NCBI GenBank assembly: GCA_948957135.1
Contig: CARDBT010000016.1
Span: forward strand, 1 to 64,000
Direction: 5' to 3'
DNA from: COE1 sp910588595
GTDB taxonomy: Bacteria > Bacillota > Clostridia > Lachnospirales > Lachnospiraceae
DNA length: 64,000 nt
Made by a program: the position numbers and the translations under genes. This document shows, one piece after another, positions 1 to 7,934 of this stretch; the stretch's first letter is position 1, and every line of letters begins with the position of its first letter. Under the pieces are notes generated by a model. It was given only the letters and a program-made list of their open reading frames with translations, was not told the DNA's origin and ran no database searches.

Positions 1-59
1 GCGCCTAATTTTGTGGTATAGTTATAAAATCTAACCGCACAGGTAGAAAGTTTTTGGAT

Positions 60-1271
60 ATGGAATTTATTGCCCCTGCAAAGAATGAGGATAGCCTGTC
101 TGAATGGCAAAAACACCTCGACTGTGACAACCGCTATTTTCCTGCAATGAGCTGGATGATAACAGGGAAATGCAATTATAACTGCCTGCACTGCTTCAAC
201 GCTGCCGATAACGCTCCCATAATGAGTGAGTGGACGCTTGAGGAAGCAAAGATGCTGATGGAGCAGGCGCAAAAGTGTGGAATCAATGCTATTACGATTA
301 CAGGCGGCGAGCCTATGCTCCATAAGAATTTTTTTGAGATTGTGGAGAGTATTTACGCACACGGAATGTACCTTGAGGATCTGAACACGAATGGTTCTTT
401 CCTTGACCAGACAGCATTGGAGCAATTTAGGAAAATCGGCTGTAATCCGCTGATTAAAATATCCTTTGATGGAATCGGGCATCACGACTGGCTCAGAAAC
501 CGCAATGGGGCGGAGGCAGACGCGCTCCGGGCAATTCGCCTTTGCGTGGAGAATGGTTTTCGTGTAAAAGCGCAGACGAACGTCCATCGGCTTAATATCG
601 AATCCCTGTTGCCTACAGCAGAAATGTTAGACGAAATGGGCGTGGACGAAATGCGGGTGATCCGCACTTCAGAATCGCCTCGCTGGAAGGAAAATGCAGA
701 TGGTTCCTGCCTAGAGGTTGAGGAATATTACGAAAGTATGTTGGAATTTGCCGACAGATATATCAAAAAGAAACACAATATGACAATAGATATCTGGCAG
801 TTTCTCACGGTGTTTCCACAAACAGAATCTTACCGCCTGCGCCCCGTTGAATACGTTGCCGGAGAGTACCGGGACAGTATGCCCGTGTGCCGTGGGAACA
901 GGGGGATGATTGCGGTTGCAGCAGACGGAAATGTCTATCCTTGTATGCAGATGTCAGGGTATTTTAGCGCGAAGAACAATTTCCTGGGCAACGTTAAAAA
1001 AGAGGGATTGCAGCCCATTTTGCAAAAAGGGAGATATCTGAGCGAGGTCTGCGCTACACTGGGGCAGTTGTCAGAGAACAATGAAACCTGCGCGGTGTGC
1101 CCTTATTTTAAACACTGCGGAGGCGGCTGCCGCGCACTGGCACTCGCTTTTACGGGTGACAAATTTGGCATTGATCCCGCAAAGTGTCTGTTTTTCCAAA
1201 ATGGCTGGCACAGGAAAATCAAAGAAACACTCCGGAGTTGGAAAAATATAGCGCCTATGGAGGGCGAATGA
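60..1271 (+). CDS. Radical SAM/SPASM enzyme, likely peptide maturase
   Basis: Radical SAM enzyme of about 403 residues. The CX3CX2C cluster motif (GKCNYNCLHC) lies near residues 38-45, followed by the ITGGEP glycine-rich SAM-binding stretch. A cysteine-rich C-terminal SPASM region (CRGNRG, then CAVCPYFKHCGGGC) should carry auxiliary 4Fe-4S clusters. SPASM enzymes commonly modify ribosomal peptides or act as sulfatase-maturase-like enzymes. I start at ATG 60; a TTG at 54 is in frame, with AGG at 41-43 upstream, so the start is not certain. The stop overlaps the next start in TGATG, which couples translation to the small peptide gene downstream. Family assignment is firm; substrate is inferred from the neighbour only. 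Genes upstream of the window could belong to the same operon. Confidence 0.85.
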   Translation: MEFIAPAKNEDSLSEWQKHLDCDNRYFPAMSWMITGKCNYNCLHCFNAADNAPIMSEWTLEEAKMLMEQAQKCGINAITITGGEPMLHKNFFEIVESIYAHGMYLEDLNTNGSFLDQTALEQFRKIGCNPLIKISFDGIGHHDWLRNRNGAEADALRAIRLCVENGFRVKAQTNVHRLNIESLLPTAEMLDEMGVDEMRVIRTSESPRWKENADGSCLEVEEYYESMLEFADRYIKKKHNMTIDIWQFLTVFPQTESYRLRPVEYVAGEYRDSMPVCRGNRGMIAVAADGNVYPCMQMSGYFSAKNNFLGNVKKEGLQPILQKGRYLSEVCATLGQLSENNETCAVCPYFKHCGGGCRALALAFTGDKFGIDPAKCLFFQNGWHRKIKETLRSWKNIAPMEGE

Positions 1272-1456
1272 TGGAAGAGAAATTACGGCGGCTGTTTGAC
1301 TTTCAGAAATTTTCGGAAAATCTGCGTCTTGCCGAAATGAAGGATGAAGCTGAGAAACGTTACGGCGAGGCGCTTTCAGATGAAGAACTCGAACAGGTGA
1401 ATGCTGCGGGCGAATTTGTCCCGTTTGAAAGCCGGGAGGATAATTCCGATGATTGA
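1271..1456 (+). CDS. Small acidic peptide, possible RiPP precursor
   Basis: A 61-residue peptide starting at ATG 1271, with GGAGG at 1259-1263 and a one-base overlap with the radical SAM stop. ATG 1268 is in frame and also possible. The N-terminal part (about residues 1-34) is charged and helical-looking; residues 35-48 read LSDEELEQVNAAGE, which resembles the acidic leader ending (LSDxELxxVxGG-like) of many RiPP precursors. The remaining tail has two phenylalanines and a proline (EFVPFE) and is otherwise acidic. There is no cysteine, so thioether (sactipeptide-type) chemistry is unlikely. It overlaps the sigma factor gene by 8 bases. Precursor role is inferred from size, leader-like motif and position; it could instead be a regulator of the sigma factor. 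Confidence 0.6.
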   Translation: MEEKLRRLFDFQKFSENLRLAEMKDEAEKRYGEALSDEELEQVNAAGEFVPFESREDNSDD

Positions 1457-1943
1457 ACTGCACAAAAACACCGAATTTGAGCAGATTTATGCCAAGTTTA
1501 AGGATAAGGTGGCTCGATATATATATGGGAAAATACCGAACGAACACGACGCAGAGGATTTGATCTCAGACGTGTTCGTCAAAGTATTTAAGGGGTTTTC
1601 GGGATTTGATGAGAAGAAGGCTTCTCTGTCAACATGGATATATAAGATAACACAGAATGCCGTAATCGACTATTATCGGAAGGCGAAGTCGGTTTACGGG
1701 CTGCCAGAGGAACTTTGCTTTGAGGGAAACATCGATGAGGAAATGCTGAACGAGGAAACGCTCAAAAGTCTTGCAGACGCTCTCGGGCAACTCCCCCAGC
1801 GGGAGAGCGATATCATTATCCTGCACTATTATAGTGGGAAAACATTGAAAAGTATCGCGGAAATAATGGATATCTCATACAGCTATGTAAAACTGCTTCA
1901 CACAAAGGCTCTGAACAATCTGCGCGAAATAATAAATGAATGA
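1449..1943 (+). CDS. ECF-type RNA polymerase sigma factor
   Basis: Sigma-70 family protein of about 164 residues. Region 2 is visible as DAEDLISDVFVKVFKGF followed by the LSTWIYKITQNAVIDYYRK stretch, and region 4 as LPQRESDIIILHYYSGKT plus a helix-turn-helix (SIAEIMDISYSYVKLLHTKA). Two-domain size fits extracytoplasmic-function sigma factors. The start ATG 1449 has GGGAGGA at 1434-1440, eight bases upstream, and the gene overlaps the small peptide gene, so all three genes are probably one mRNA. No anti-sigma factor gene with a membrane segment follows. The sigma factor may control this cluster or be controlled by the peptide; both are inference. Confidence 0.88.
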   Translation: MIELHKNTEFEQIYAKFKDKVARYIYGKIPNEHDAEDLISDVFVKVFKGFSGFDEKKASLSTWIYKITQNAVIDYYRKAKSVYGLPEELCFEGNIDEEMLNEETLKSLADALGQLPQRESDIIILHYYSGKTLKSIAEIMDISYSYVKLLHTKALNNLREIINE

Positions 1944-2049
1944 AAAGGGATATTAATCTCATGTCTCTTCTGAAAGGCGCTCCGGAGCATGCGATATTCG
2001 CACGATTCCGAAGCAATCATTTTGCGCTATGGGAAACGGGCAGTTAAAG

Positions 2050-2078
2050 TTGACACAATAATATTTTAGTGATAGACT
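2050..2078 (+). promoter_or_regulatory. Sigma-A-type promoter for lipoprotein gene
   Basis: TTGACA at 2050-2055 is followed after 17 bases by TAGACT at 2073-2078. It lies about 45 bases before the lipoprotein start at 2122. The -10 box matches four of six consensus positions. Confidence 0.45.
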
Positions 2079-2121
2079 ATTAAATCATTAGTTATTAAAA
2101 TTTTATGAGAAGAGAACGAAA

Positions 2122-2667
2122 ATGAAAAGAATTATTAATGTTGGGCTATCCGTTATGGCAGCTACGATGATGACATTGATGATGGCAGCCTGTGCGTCAA
2201 AAGAAAAGGAAACGATCACAATAGACCTTTCAGAGATTGGGAATTTTGCAGAAGATGCATCGCTTTCGGACGGGGCAAATGAGGGGACTTCTGGCGATGC
2301 CAGTGCACTGGCGTTAACAGATAACTTGACTGTTGACGAGTGGGTGGATTCCGAGGAAGCTGTTACATTTGTGAAGACGTTCAACACCGTGTATGCCCAA
2401 CAGGGTATAACAATGGAATTAGAAGCTGAAAACGGCACTTTGTCGATGATATTGGTCTATTCTGAGGAGGCATTGGGATCAGATACGACCGAGTTGACAG
2501 AGGAGCAGAAAGAGGAAGTACACGAATCGATGCAGCAGCAGTACAACGAGTTCAAAGAGCAGCTTATATCTAGTGGAAATGTTCTAAAGGAGGAGATCGA
2601 CGCTTCGAAGATCCATATTGTATACAAGGCAAGTGATGGTTCAGAATTATTTAGTCAGGACATATAG
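2122..2667 (+). CDS. Small lipoprotein, DUF4854-like
   Basis: A 181-residue predicted lipoprotein. The N-terminus is a typical lipoprotein signal with lipobox MAAC ending at Cys24, so the mature protein should be anchored to the outside of the membrane. Residues 25-65 are acidic and low in complexity, a likely spacer. The globular part begins near TVDEWVDSEEAVTFVKTFN and ends with VYKASDGSELFSQDI, resembling the short clostridial lipoproteins with a DUF4854-type domain; that assignment is from memory and tentative. Function is unknown. It is preceded by its own promoter candidate and followed by a terminator at 2717-2750, so it is probably transcribed alone. Confidence 0.7.
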   Translation: MKRIINVGLSVMAATMMTLMMAACASKEKETITIDLSEIGNFAEDASLSDGANEGTSGDASALALTDNLTVDEWVDSEEAVTFVKTFNTVYAQQGITMELEAENGTLSMILVYSEEALGSDTTELTEEQKEEVHESMQQQYNEFKEQLISSGNVLKEEIDASKIHIVYKASDGSELFSQDI

Positions 2668-2716
2668 TAAGATTTGAGATACAACGATGAGGATTAATTT
2701 GTAAATAGGCAGAACA

Positions 2717-2750
2717 GGTCTCATCCGTTTTTGGTGGGATCGGTTTTTTT
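2717..2750 (+). terminator. Intrinsic terminator after lipoprotein gene
   Basis: A nine-pair stem (2717-2725 with 2733-2741, including wobble pairs) with a seven-base loop is followed by GGTTTTTTT. It sits between the lipoprotein gene and the YdcF-type gene and argues against a YdcF start as early as 2731. Confidence 0.6.
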
Positions 2751-2805
2751 GAATACACTTTTATATCTGTATGATATTTGTGATGCAGTCAAGGAGGACA
2801 AATTA

Positions 2806-3579
2806 TTGAAGCAGTTTCAAATGATAATAAGACTGATCTTGCTTTTGTTTGGGATCATCGGCAGTTCTGGATTTATAGTACCCCTTCTGACAAGGCGGAT
2901 TCTCAATGTCGGAAATCTGGCTGGACTGGCAGTCTGCATCGCTGTTGTGATGTATGCGATTTTCATGACGAAGATCCATCATTGGATTCGAATATTCTGG
3001 CATAAAACGGTCGGCAGAGTGCTTTTGAGTATTTTTGCGGCGGGTCTGGTCGCGGCGCTGGTATTGGTCATCGTGATGACAACTCTCATGATCAAGGCAG
3101 CATATACTAAGCCGGCTCAAAACGCCACAGTGATCGTGCTTGGATGCAAAGCATACGGGGAGCGGCCGAGTATTATGCTGGAAGAGCGGCTGAAAGCTGC
3201 CATAGAATATTTGAATGCAAATCCAGGATCTGCATGTATCGTGTCAGGCGGACAGGGGCCAGACGAGACGATCTCCGAGGCACAGTGCATGTATCTCTAT
3301 CTGACAGATAACGGCATCGCTCCTGAACGGATCTACATGGAAGATCAGTCCACTACAACACGCGAGAACCTCGCTTTCTCCTATGAGATCATAAAGAATC
3401 ATCAACTTAATGAAAATATAGCGATCGCAACGAACAATTTTCATGAATACAGGGCTGGAAGGATTGCAGATGGCATCGGTCTGGAATATGGTGCCGTTCC
3501 GGGAAATACAGCATTGTGGCTTTTGCCGACATATTATGCGAGAGAATTGTTTGCAATATTATATGAGTGGATTTTTTAG
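2806..3579 (+). CDS. YdcF/SanA-like DUF218 membrane protein
   Basis: About 258 residues with the start at TTG 2806, nine bases after AAGGAGG (2791-2797). Earlier in-frame starts at 2731/2734 lie inside the preceding terminator and are less likely. The first 100 residues hold three or four hydrophobic segments (for example LLSIFAAGLVAALVLVIVM). The C-terminal domain shows the DUF218 signature: a VIVLGCKAYGERPS strand-loop, the SGGQG motif, E in TISEAQ, and TTTRENL. Proteins of this family (YdcF, SanA) are linked to envelope or vancomycin-sensitivity phenotypes, but the reaction is unknown. Family call is confident, role is not. Confidence 0.82.
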   Translation: MKQFQMIIRLILLLFGIIGSSGFIVPLLTRRILNVGNLAGLAVCIAVVMYAIFMTKIHHWIRIFWHKTVGRVLLSIFAAGLVAALVLVIVMTTLMIKAAYTKPAQNATVIVLGCKAYGERPSIMLEERLKAAIEYLNANPGSACIVSGGQGPDETISEAQCMYLYLTDNGIAPERIYMEDQSTTTRENLAFSYEIIKNHQLNENIAIATNNFHEYRAGRIADGIGLEYGAVPGNTALWLLPTYYARELFAILYEWIF

Positions 3580-3660
3580 TTTTTCTGGTATTATTTTTCA
3601 GCAAAGTGTGCTACAATACTTTTAATATCAGCAGAACTAAAATAGGAGGTATCGATATTC

Positions 3661-4239
3661 ATGAAATCAATCATACAGGATATGAAGCGAAATTATTTTG
3701 TCAATGCGGTCATTATGGTGATATTAGGACTTGTACTCGTGATATGGCCGAAAAGTCTTGGCGTTTTGCTGTGCTATCTTCTAGGCGGCGCGTTGATCTT
3801 GATGGGGATCATACAGCTGGTCGGCTTCCTGCGCAGTGAGAGACTTGGTTTTTACAACAAATTCAGTATGCTTATGGGAATCGTGCTGATCCTGCTCGGC
3901 ATATGGATCTGCACACAGCCACATATAGTGCTGTCCATCGTTCCGGTAGTGGTAGGGGTCATCGTGCTTCTTCATGGCGTGATGGATATCCAGTACACAC
4001 TTGACATCAAACGGACCGGAAACACAAAATGGTGGATCGCGCTGATCGCAGCCATTCTCACGCTTGCAGTCGGTTTAGTGCTGGTATTCAAACCGTTTGC
4101 AGCGTATGAAATATCAATGATCCTGCTTGGGATCGCCATGCTTTATGATGGTGGTTCTGATCTGGTCCTGTTGATCTTTTCCTATCTGTCACAGAGAGAC
4201 ACCGACAGAAGGATCCGTGAGTTCAAGGGAAATGAATAA
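3661..4239 (+). CDS. HdeD/DUF308-type membrane protein
   Basis: A 192-residue integral membrane protein with about six hydrophobic segments arranged in three repeated pairs, as in the DUF308/HdeD family. Charged residues cluster at the N-terminus (MKSIIQDMKRNYF) and at the end (RDTDRRIREFKGNE). The start ATG 3661 follows AGGAGG at about 3644-3649. In enterobacteria HdeD contributes to acid resistance; in Firmicutes the role is not known. The gene stands alone between the YdcF-type gene and a bidirectional terminator shared with the opposing lipoprotein gene. Confidence 0.8.
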   Translation: MKSIIQDMKRNYFVNAVIMVILGLVLVIWPKSLGVLLCYLLGGALILMGIIQLVGFLRSERLGFYNKFSMLMGIVLILLGIWICTQPHIVLSIVPVVVGVIVLLHGVMDIQYTLDIKRTGNTKWWIALIAAILTLAVGLVLVFKPFAAYEISMILLGIAMLYDGGSDLVLLIFSYLSQRDTDRRIREFKGNE

Positions 4240-4291
4240 AATGAGATTTAGTTGACGGCTTCTGATATACCATCGGAAGCCGTCTCATTTT
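4238..4291. terminator. Bidirectional terminator between convergent genes
   Basis: Inverted repeats GACGGCTTC (4254-4262) and GAAGCCGTC (4276-4284), flanked by AAAATGAGA (4238-4246) and TCTCATTTT (4283-4291). It overlaps the last codons of the minus-strand lipoprotein gene and can stop transcription from both sides. Confidence 0.65.
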
Positions 4292-4868
4292 CGCTGGTTT
4301 CATCGTCCTTGTCGCCTGACAGCCATTTATCAATAATATGTTCATCGTCTGTTATATCATACACGGTGATCTGAATGTCATCTGGAATCGCCTCACCGGC
4401 AAGAATATAACCGATACAACTGACTGCATCCATTGAATTTTCGTAGTGCGTATAAGCTGCGTCCGCATAGTTTTTGCCAAAGGTTTCTGATTCGTATGCA
4501 GTATGATAGCAGACTACAGCTTGAGACAATTCGTCGCTCGCTGTCTTTGCCAGTCCTGGAATACTTTCGTACTGATCAGGTATCTGGCTTTTGACGCGGT
4601 CAGTATAGTCTGCAAACCCTGCAAACTCATCATTCATACCGTCAAGTATCTCCAAAAGCTCACTTGCTGACTCCTTACTGCTGACATCAAGTTCATTGAT
4701 CTTCTCATCGGTCTCTAGTATGTAGTCCTTAAAATCAGCCACGGAGGAAGAAAAAACCGCAAGTTCCCGCTCCTCGTCATTTGTATTTCCGCATCCTGAT
4801 AAAACGATAACGCCAGTCAGGACACAAGTACATAAAACTATTTTTTTACCAATAAAACATCTGTTCAT
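4248..4868 (-). CDS. Lipoprotein of unknown function
   Basis: A 206-residue predicted lipoprotein. The signal sequence ends with the lipobox LSGC at Cys26. The mature part starts with an acidic linker and continues as a mostly helical acidic protein (SSVADFKDYILETDEKIN, KESASELLEILDGMND), with coiled-coil character over residues 35-125. The last 30 residues are rich in D, E and S. I do not recognise a family with certainty. It is a single-gene unit, convergent with the HdeD-type gene and divergent from the ilv operon. Surface location is well supported; function is unknown. Confidence 0.7.
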   Translation of the reverse strand: MNRCFIGKKIVLCTCVLTGVIVLSGCGNTNDEERELAVFSSSVADFKDYILETDEKINELDVSSKESASELLEILDGMNDEFAGFADYTDRVKSQIPDQYESIPGLAKTASDELSQAVVCYHTAYESETFGKNYADAAYTHYENSMDAVSCIGYILAGEAIPDDIQITVYDITDDEHIIDKWLSGDKDDETSENETASDGISEAVN

Positions 4869-4926
4869 CTCATAAAAATCCTTTGTATATTCAAATTATA
4901 ATAATCCATTATACTTTAACATAATA

Positions 4927-5010
4927 CATACCCAAAAGCAACGTTTTCATTTAGAATCCGACTACTTTGATGACTTGAAAAATAACAGCGGAACAATTGC
5001 ATACCCAAAA
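4927..5010 (+). repeat. Direct repeat upstream of the ilv promoter
   Basis: The 11-base word CATACCCAAAA occurs at 4927-4937 and again at 5000-5010, both upstream of the ilvB promoter candidate. Two copies 73 bases apart could be regulator sites, but chance in AT-rich DNA is not excluded. Confidence 0.3.
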
Positions 5011-5027
5011 TTTTATTGAAAAATGGT

Positions 5028-5055
5028 TTACTTAATCTGCAATATTATGTATAAT
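5028..5055 (+). promoter_or_regulatory. Promoter for the ilv operon
   Basis: TTTACT at 5028-5033, a 16-base spacer and TATAAT at 5050-5055. Transcription would begin near 5062, leaving only about 55 bases of leader, which is too short for a T-box. Confidence 0.55.
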
Positions 5056-5116
5056 TAAATATATTTTGTTTCTAAAAATGACGAAAACATAGCAAATCAG
5101 ATTTGAAAGGATAAGA

Positions 5117-6745
5117 GTGAACATCATGATCGGTGCTGACGCAATCGTAAAATGTCTCGAGAATGAAGGTGTTACGACGGTATATGGCTATCCCGGCGTA
5201 GCGATCTGTCCATTTTATAACAGCATTCTCGATTCAACCATCAGGACAATATTAGTTAGAACAGAGCAGAATGCTGCACACGCAGCAAGCGGAGAAGCCC
5301 GAGTCACCGGTAAAGTAGGCGTGTGCGCCGTCACAAGCGGACCAGGTGCCACCAATCTGATCACAGGTATCGCGACGGCTTTTGCCGACAGCATCCCCAT
5401 GGTATGCATCTCAGGACAGGTAAAGAGTGAGCAGATCGGAAGCGATGTGTTCCAGGAGGCAGATATCACAGGCGCTGTGGAGTCTTTTGTCAAGTACAGC
5501 TATCTGATCAAAAATGTGGAAGATATCCCGCGTGTATTCAAGGAGGCTTTCCATATCGCAAACTCCGGGCGGAAAGGACCTGTGCTGATCGATGTTCCCA
5601 TTGATATACAAAATGCTGCCATCAAGAATTTTAAATATCCCGAGACTGTGAACATAAGGGCTTACAAACCGACCGTAAAGGGAAATCCTGTACAGATCAA
5701 GAAGGTCATCAAGGAACTTGAAAAGGCAAAGAGACCCATCATCTGCGCGGGCGGCGGCGTGCATCTGAGCGATGCGGTATCAGAGCTCCGCGCGTTCGCG
5801 GACAAGTACCGGATCCCGGTGGTGTCCACCATGATGGGGATCGGTGTCATGCGCACAGAGGATCCGATGTATTTTGGCATGGTCGGCAACAACGGTAAGG
5901 CGTACGCGAACCGCGCGATGAACGAATCGGATCTTCTGATCATGGTCGGCGCGCGCGTGGCGGACAGGGCGATCAGCCAGCCGGATCTGATCATGACCAA
6001 CAAGATCTTGATACATATCGATGTCGATCCTGCCGAGATCGGCAAGAATGTCGGACCTTCCATCCCGCTTGTGGGCGATGCCAGACATATCTTTGACGAC
6101 ATCATGAAAGAAGAATTTACCTGCGAACATGAGGCTTGGATCAGGACACTGGAAGAATATCGCGCTACGATGATCCAAAAGCGGAATCCCAACCCGGATT
6201 ATGTGGATCCCGCAGCGTTTATCACAATGCTCTCCAGCGAGATGAAGGATGATGCAGTGTATGTCGCTGATGTAGGACAGAACCAGATCTGGAGCTGCAA
6301 TTATCATATTGTAAAGAACGGGCGCTTTCTCACCTCGGGCGGTATGGGGACCATGGGATATTCGATCCCGGCGGCAATGGGGGCAAAGCGCGGTGCGCCT
6401 GACAGACAGGTCATCGCTGTGTGCGGCGACGGTTCGTTCCAGATGTCAATGATGGAGCTTGCAACCATCATGCAGCACCATATTCCGGTAAAGATCATCG
6501 TGATCAAGAACAATTATCTCGGCATGGTGCGGGAATTCCAGCACTATACCTACAAGGACAACTATTCGGTTGTCGATATCAAGGACGGCACGCCCGATCT
6601 CGAGAAGCTTGCCGCCGCGTATGCCATCCCGTTTATCAGGGTGGAGGATATGTCGCACGCACAGGAAAAGATCAGGGAGTTTCTGGCTGAGGACAACACG
6701 ATGCTCATGGAATGTCTTGTAGACCCTATGGACTTAGTTAAGTGA
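5117..6745 (+). CDS. ilvB: Acetolactate synthase large (catalytic) subunit
   Basis: Catalyses condensation of two pyruvates, or pyruvate and 2-oxobutyrate, to acetohydroxy acids, the first common step of valine, leucine and isoleucine synthesis. It needs thiamine diphosphate, magnesium and FAD. The 542-residue protein has the usual three domains: N-terminal TPP domain with the catalytic glutamate in RTEQNAAHAASGEAR (Glu50), a central FAD-associated domain (ICAGGGVHLS), and a C-terminal TPP domain with GDGSFQMSMMELAT ending in KNN, the GDG-X-NN motif. GTG 5117 is chosen because GAAAGG (5105-5110) is well spaced from it; ATG 5126 is too far. It is followed after 16 bases by its regulatory subunit. 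Confidence 0.95.
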   Translation: MNIMIGADAIVKCLENEGVTTVYGYPGVAICPFYNSILDSTIRTILVRTEQNAAHAASGEARVTGKVGVCAVTSGPGATNLITGIATAFADSIPMVCISGQVKSEQIGSDVFQEADITGAVESFVKYSYLIKNVEDIPRVFKEAFHIANSGRKGPVLIDVPIDIQNAAIKNFKYPETVNIRAYKPTVKGNPVQIKKVIKELEKAKRPIICAGGGVHLSDAVSELRAFADKYRIPVVSTMMGIGVMRTEDPMYFGMVGNNGKAYANRAMNESDLLIMVGARVADRAISQPDLIMTNKILIHIDVDPAEIGKNVGPSIPLVGDARHIFDDIMKEEFTCEHEAWIRTLEEYRATMIQKRNPNPDYVDPAAFITMLSSEMKDDAVYVADVGQNQIWSCNYHIVKNGRFLTSGGMGTMGYSIPAAMGAKRGAPDRQVIAVCGDGSFQMSMMELATIMQHHIPVKIIVIKNNYLGMVREFQHYTYKDNYSVVDIKDGTPDLEKLAAAYAIPFIRVEDMSHAQEKIREFLAEDNTMLMECLVDPMDLVK

Positions 6746-6761
6746 GGAGGTTCCATTTCAT

Positions 6762-7244
6762 ATGAAGAAAATATATTCCGTATTAGTGGAGAATAGATCC
6801 GGTGTGCTCTGCAAGGTCTCAGGTCTGTTCTCAAGGAGATGCTTTAACATAGACAGCCTGGCGGTGGGAGAGACGGACGATCCGGCAGTTTCCTGCATGA
6901 CGATCGTGAGCTCCGGAAACCAGCGGACGATCGAACAGATCGAAAAACAGCTCAACAAGAAGATTGACGTCATCAAGGTCAAGACTTTTGACGAGAAGGA
7001 CAGCATCAGCAGGGAGCTCATGCTGATCAAGGTGAAGTATAACAGGGGCACCCGGCGCGATATCATGGAGATCTGTGAGATCATGAAAGCCGATATCGTG
7101 GATATGTCAAACAACAACATGATCATTCAGATCTGCGATATGCCGGAGCGGATCAAGGTCATGCTCGATATGCTCAAATCGATCAGCATCGTGGAAGTGG
7201 CGAGGACGGGTACACTGGCTTTATCGAAATGTATTGACAATTAA
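6762..7244 (+). CDS. ilvN: Acetolactate synthase small regulatory subunit
   Basis: A 160-residue regulatory subunit that binds valine and tunes the large subunit. The N-terminal ACT domain is clear (YSVLVENRSGVLCKVSGLFS, then FNIDSLAVGETDD), followed by the second ferredoxin-like domain (ELMLIKVKYN) and the conserved end IVEVARTGTLAL. GAGGAGG at 6744-6750 precedes ATG 6762. The gene sits directly behind ilvB. Another subunit of the same family lies immediately downstream; this copy deviates more in the C-terminal part (ALSKCIDN instead of the usual glycine-rich end), and its tail contains a promoter for that next gene. Confidence 0.9.
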   Translation: MKKIYSVLVENRSGVLCKVSGLFSRRCFNIDSLAVGETDDPAVSCMTIVSSGNQRTIEQIEKQLNKKIDVIKVKTFDEKDSISRELMLIKVKYNRGTRRDIMEICEIMKADIVDMSNNNMIIQICDMPERIKVMLDMLKSISIVEVARTGTLALSKCIDN

Positions 7245-7262
7245 TATCAGAATTGCTAAAAT
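7234..7262 (+). promoter_or_regulatory. Internal promoter for second ilvN copy and ilvC
   Basis: TTGACA at 7234-7239, exactly 17 bases, then TAAAAT at 7257-7262. It overlaps the last codons of the first small-subunit gene, so the second small subunit and ilvC could be expressed apart from ilvB. Confidence 0.65.
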
Positions 7263-7273
7263 AAAATTTGGTT

Positions 7274-7330
7274 ATTTATGCAGGGATTTGTATTTATTTA
7301 TGCAGTTTAAGGGAGTGTATCTTTATGCAG
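7274..7330 (+). repeat. Three short repeats in leader of second ilvN
   Basis: TTTATGCAG occurs three times, at about 7275-7283, 7297-7305 and 7322-7330. The last copy contains the start codon of the second small-subunit gene. The other two offer ATG codons in the predicted leader but without good ribosome binding sites. Confidence 0.4.
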
Positions 7331-7825
7331 AATAGAGTATTTCAGCTTTTGGTGGATAACAATGCAGGTGTCCTCAGCCGCATATCAGGTTTATTCTCAA
7401 GGCGCGGTTACAATATTGAGAGCATCACGGCAGGCGTGACGTCAGATCCGCGCTACAGCCGCATCACCATCGTGACCTCGGGCGACGAGGAGATCCTCGA
7501 CCAGATCGAGAAACAGGTCGCAAAGCTGGTTGATATCAGGGATATCCGGGAACTGAAGCCAGAGCGGAGCGTCTACAGGGAGCTTTGTCTGATCAAGGTA
7601 AGATCAACGCCCGAGAAGCGCCAGGGAGTGATCGCGGTAGCAGATATTTTCAGGGCAAAGATCGTCGATGTCAATGTGGACAGCCTTATTATCGAACTTA
7701 CCGGTACGCAGTCCAAGATCGAGGCATTTATCGGGCTGCTTCAGGATTATGAGATCCTTGAGATTGCGAGAACAGGCATTGCCGGGCTTGGACGCGGCAC
7801 GGAGGATATTGTTCATTTAGAGTAA
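7325..7825 (+). CDS. ilvN: Second acetolactate synthase small subunit
   Basis: A 166-residue paralogue of the preceding gene, with start ATG 7325 and GGGAG at 7311-7315. The ACT domain reads FQLLVDNNAGVLSRISGLFS and YNIESITAG; the second domain begins RELCLIKVRS, and the end EIARTGIAGLGRG matches the usual family terminus better than the first copy. It is likely the second, or main, regulatory subunit for IlvB. Two small subunits could give different feedback responses, a situation known where two acetolactate synthase isozymes exist, but only one large subunit is seen here. The gene has its own near-consensus promoter. Confidence 0.88.
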   Translation: MQNRVFQLLVDNNAGVLSRISGLFSRRGYNIESITAGVTSDPRYSRITIVTSGDEEILDQIEKQVAKLVDIRDIRELKPERSVYRELCLIKVRSTPEKRQGVIAVADIFRAKIVDVNVDSLIIELTGTQSKIEAFIGLLQDYEILEIARTGIAGLGRGTEDIVHLE

Positions 7826-7867
7826 TATTTCACTTATAGCAGCTTTTATTTTAAAATTAATATACTT

Positions 7868-7913
7868 CGGAGGAAAATTCTCTGCTCGCATGAGCAGCTC
7901 TCATTTTACTCCG
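7868..7913 (+). promoter_or_regulatory. Structured intergenic element before ilvC
   Basis: CGGAGGAAAA (7868-7877) can pair with TTTTACTCCG (7904-7913), with one mismatch; inside, CTGCTC (7882-7887) pairs with GAGCAG (7892-7897) around a GCAT loop. It lacks a T-tract, so it is more likely an mRNA processing or attenuation structure than a terminator. Confidence 0.35.
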
Positions 7914-7934
7914 CAAAACAAGGAGGATTTAAAA

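Noticed and set aside
5056..5116. Possible T-box leader before ilvB
   Set aside because: The leader is only about 55 bases and shows no specifier stem or T-box sequence.
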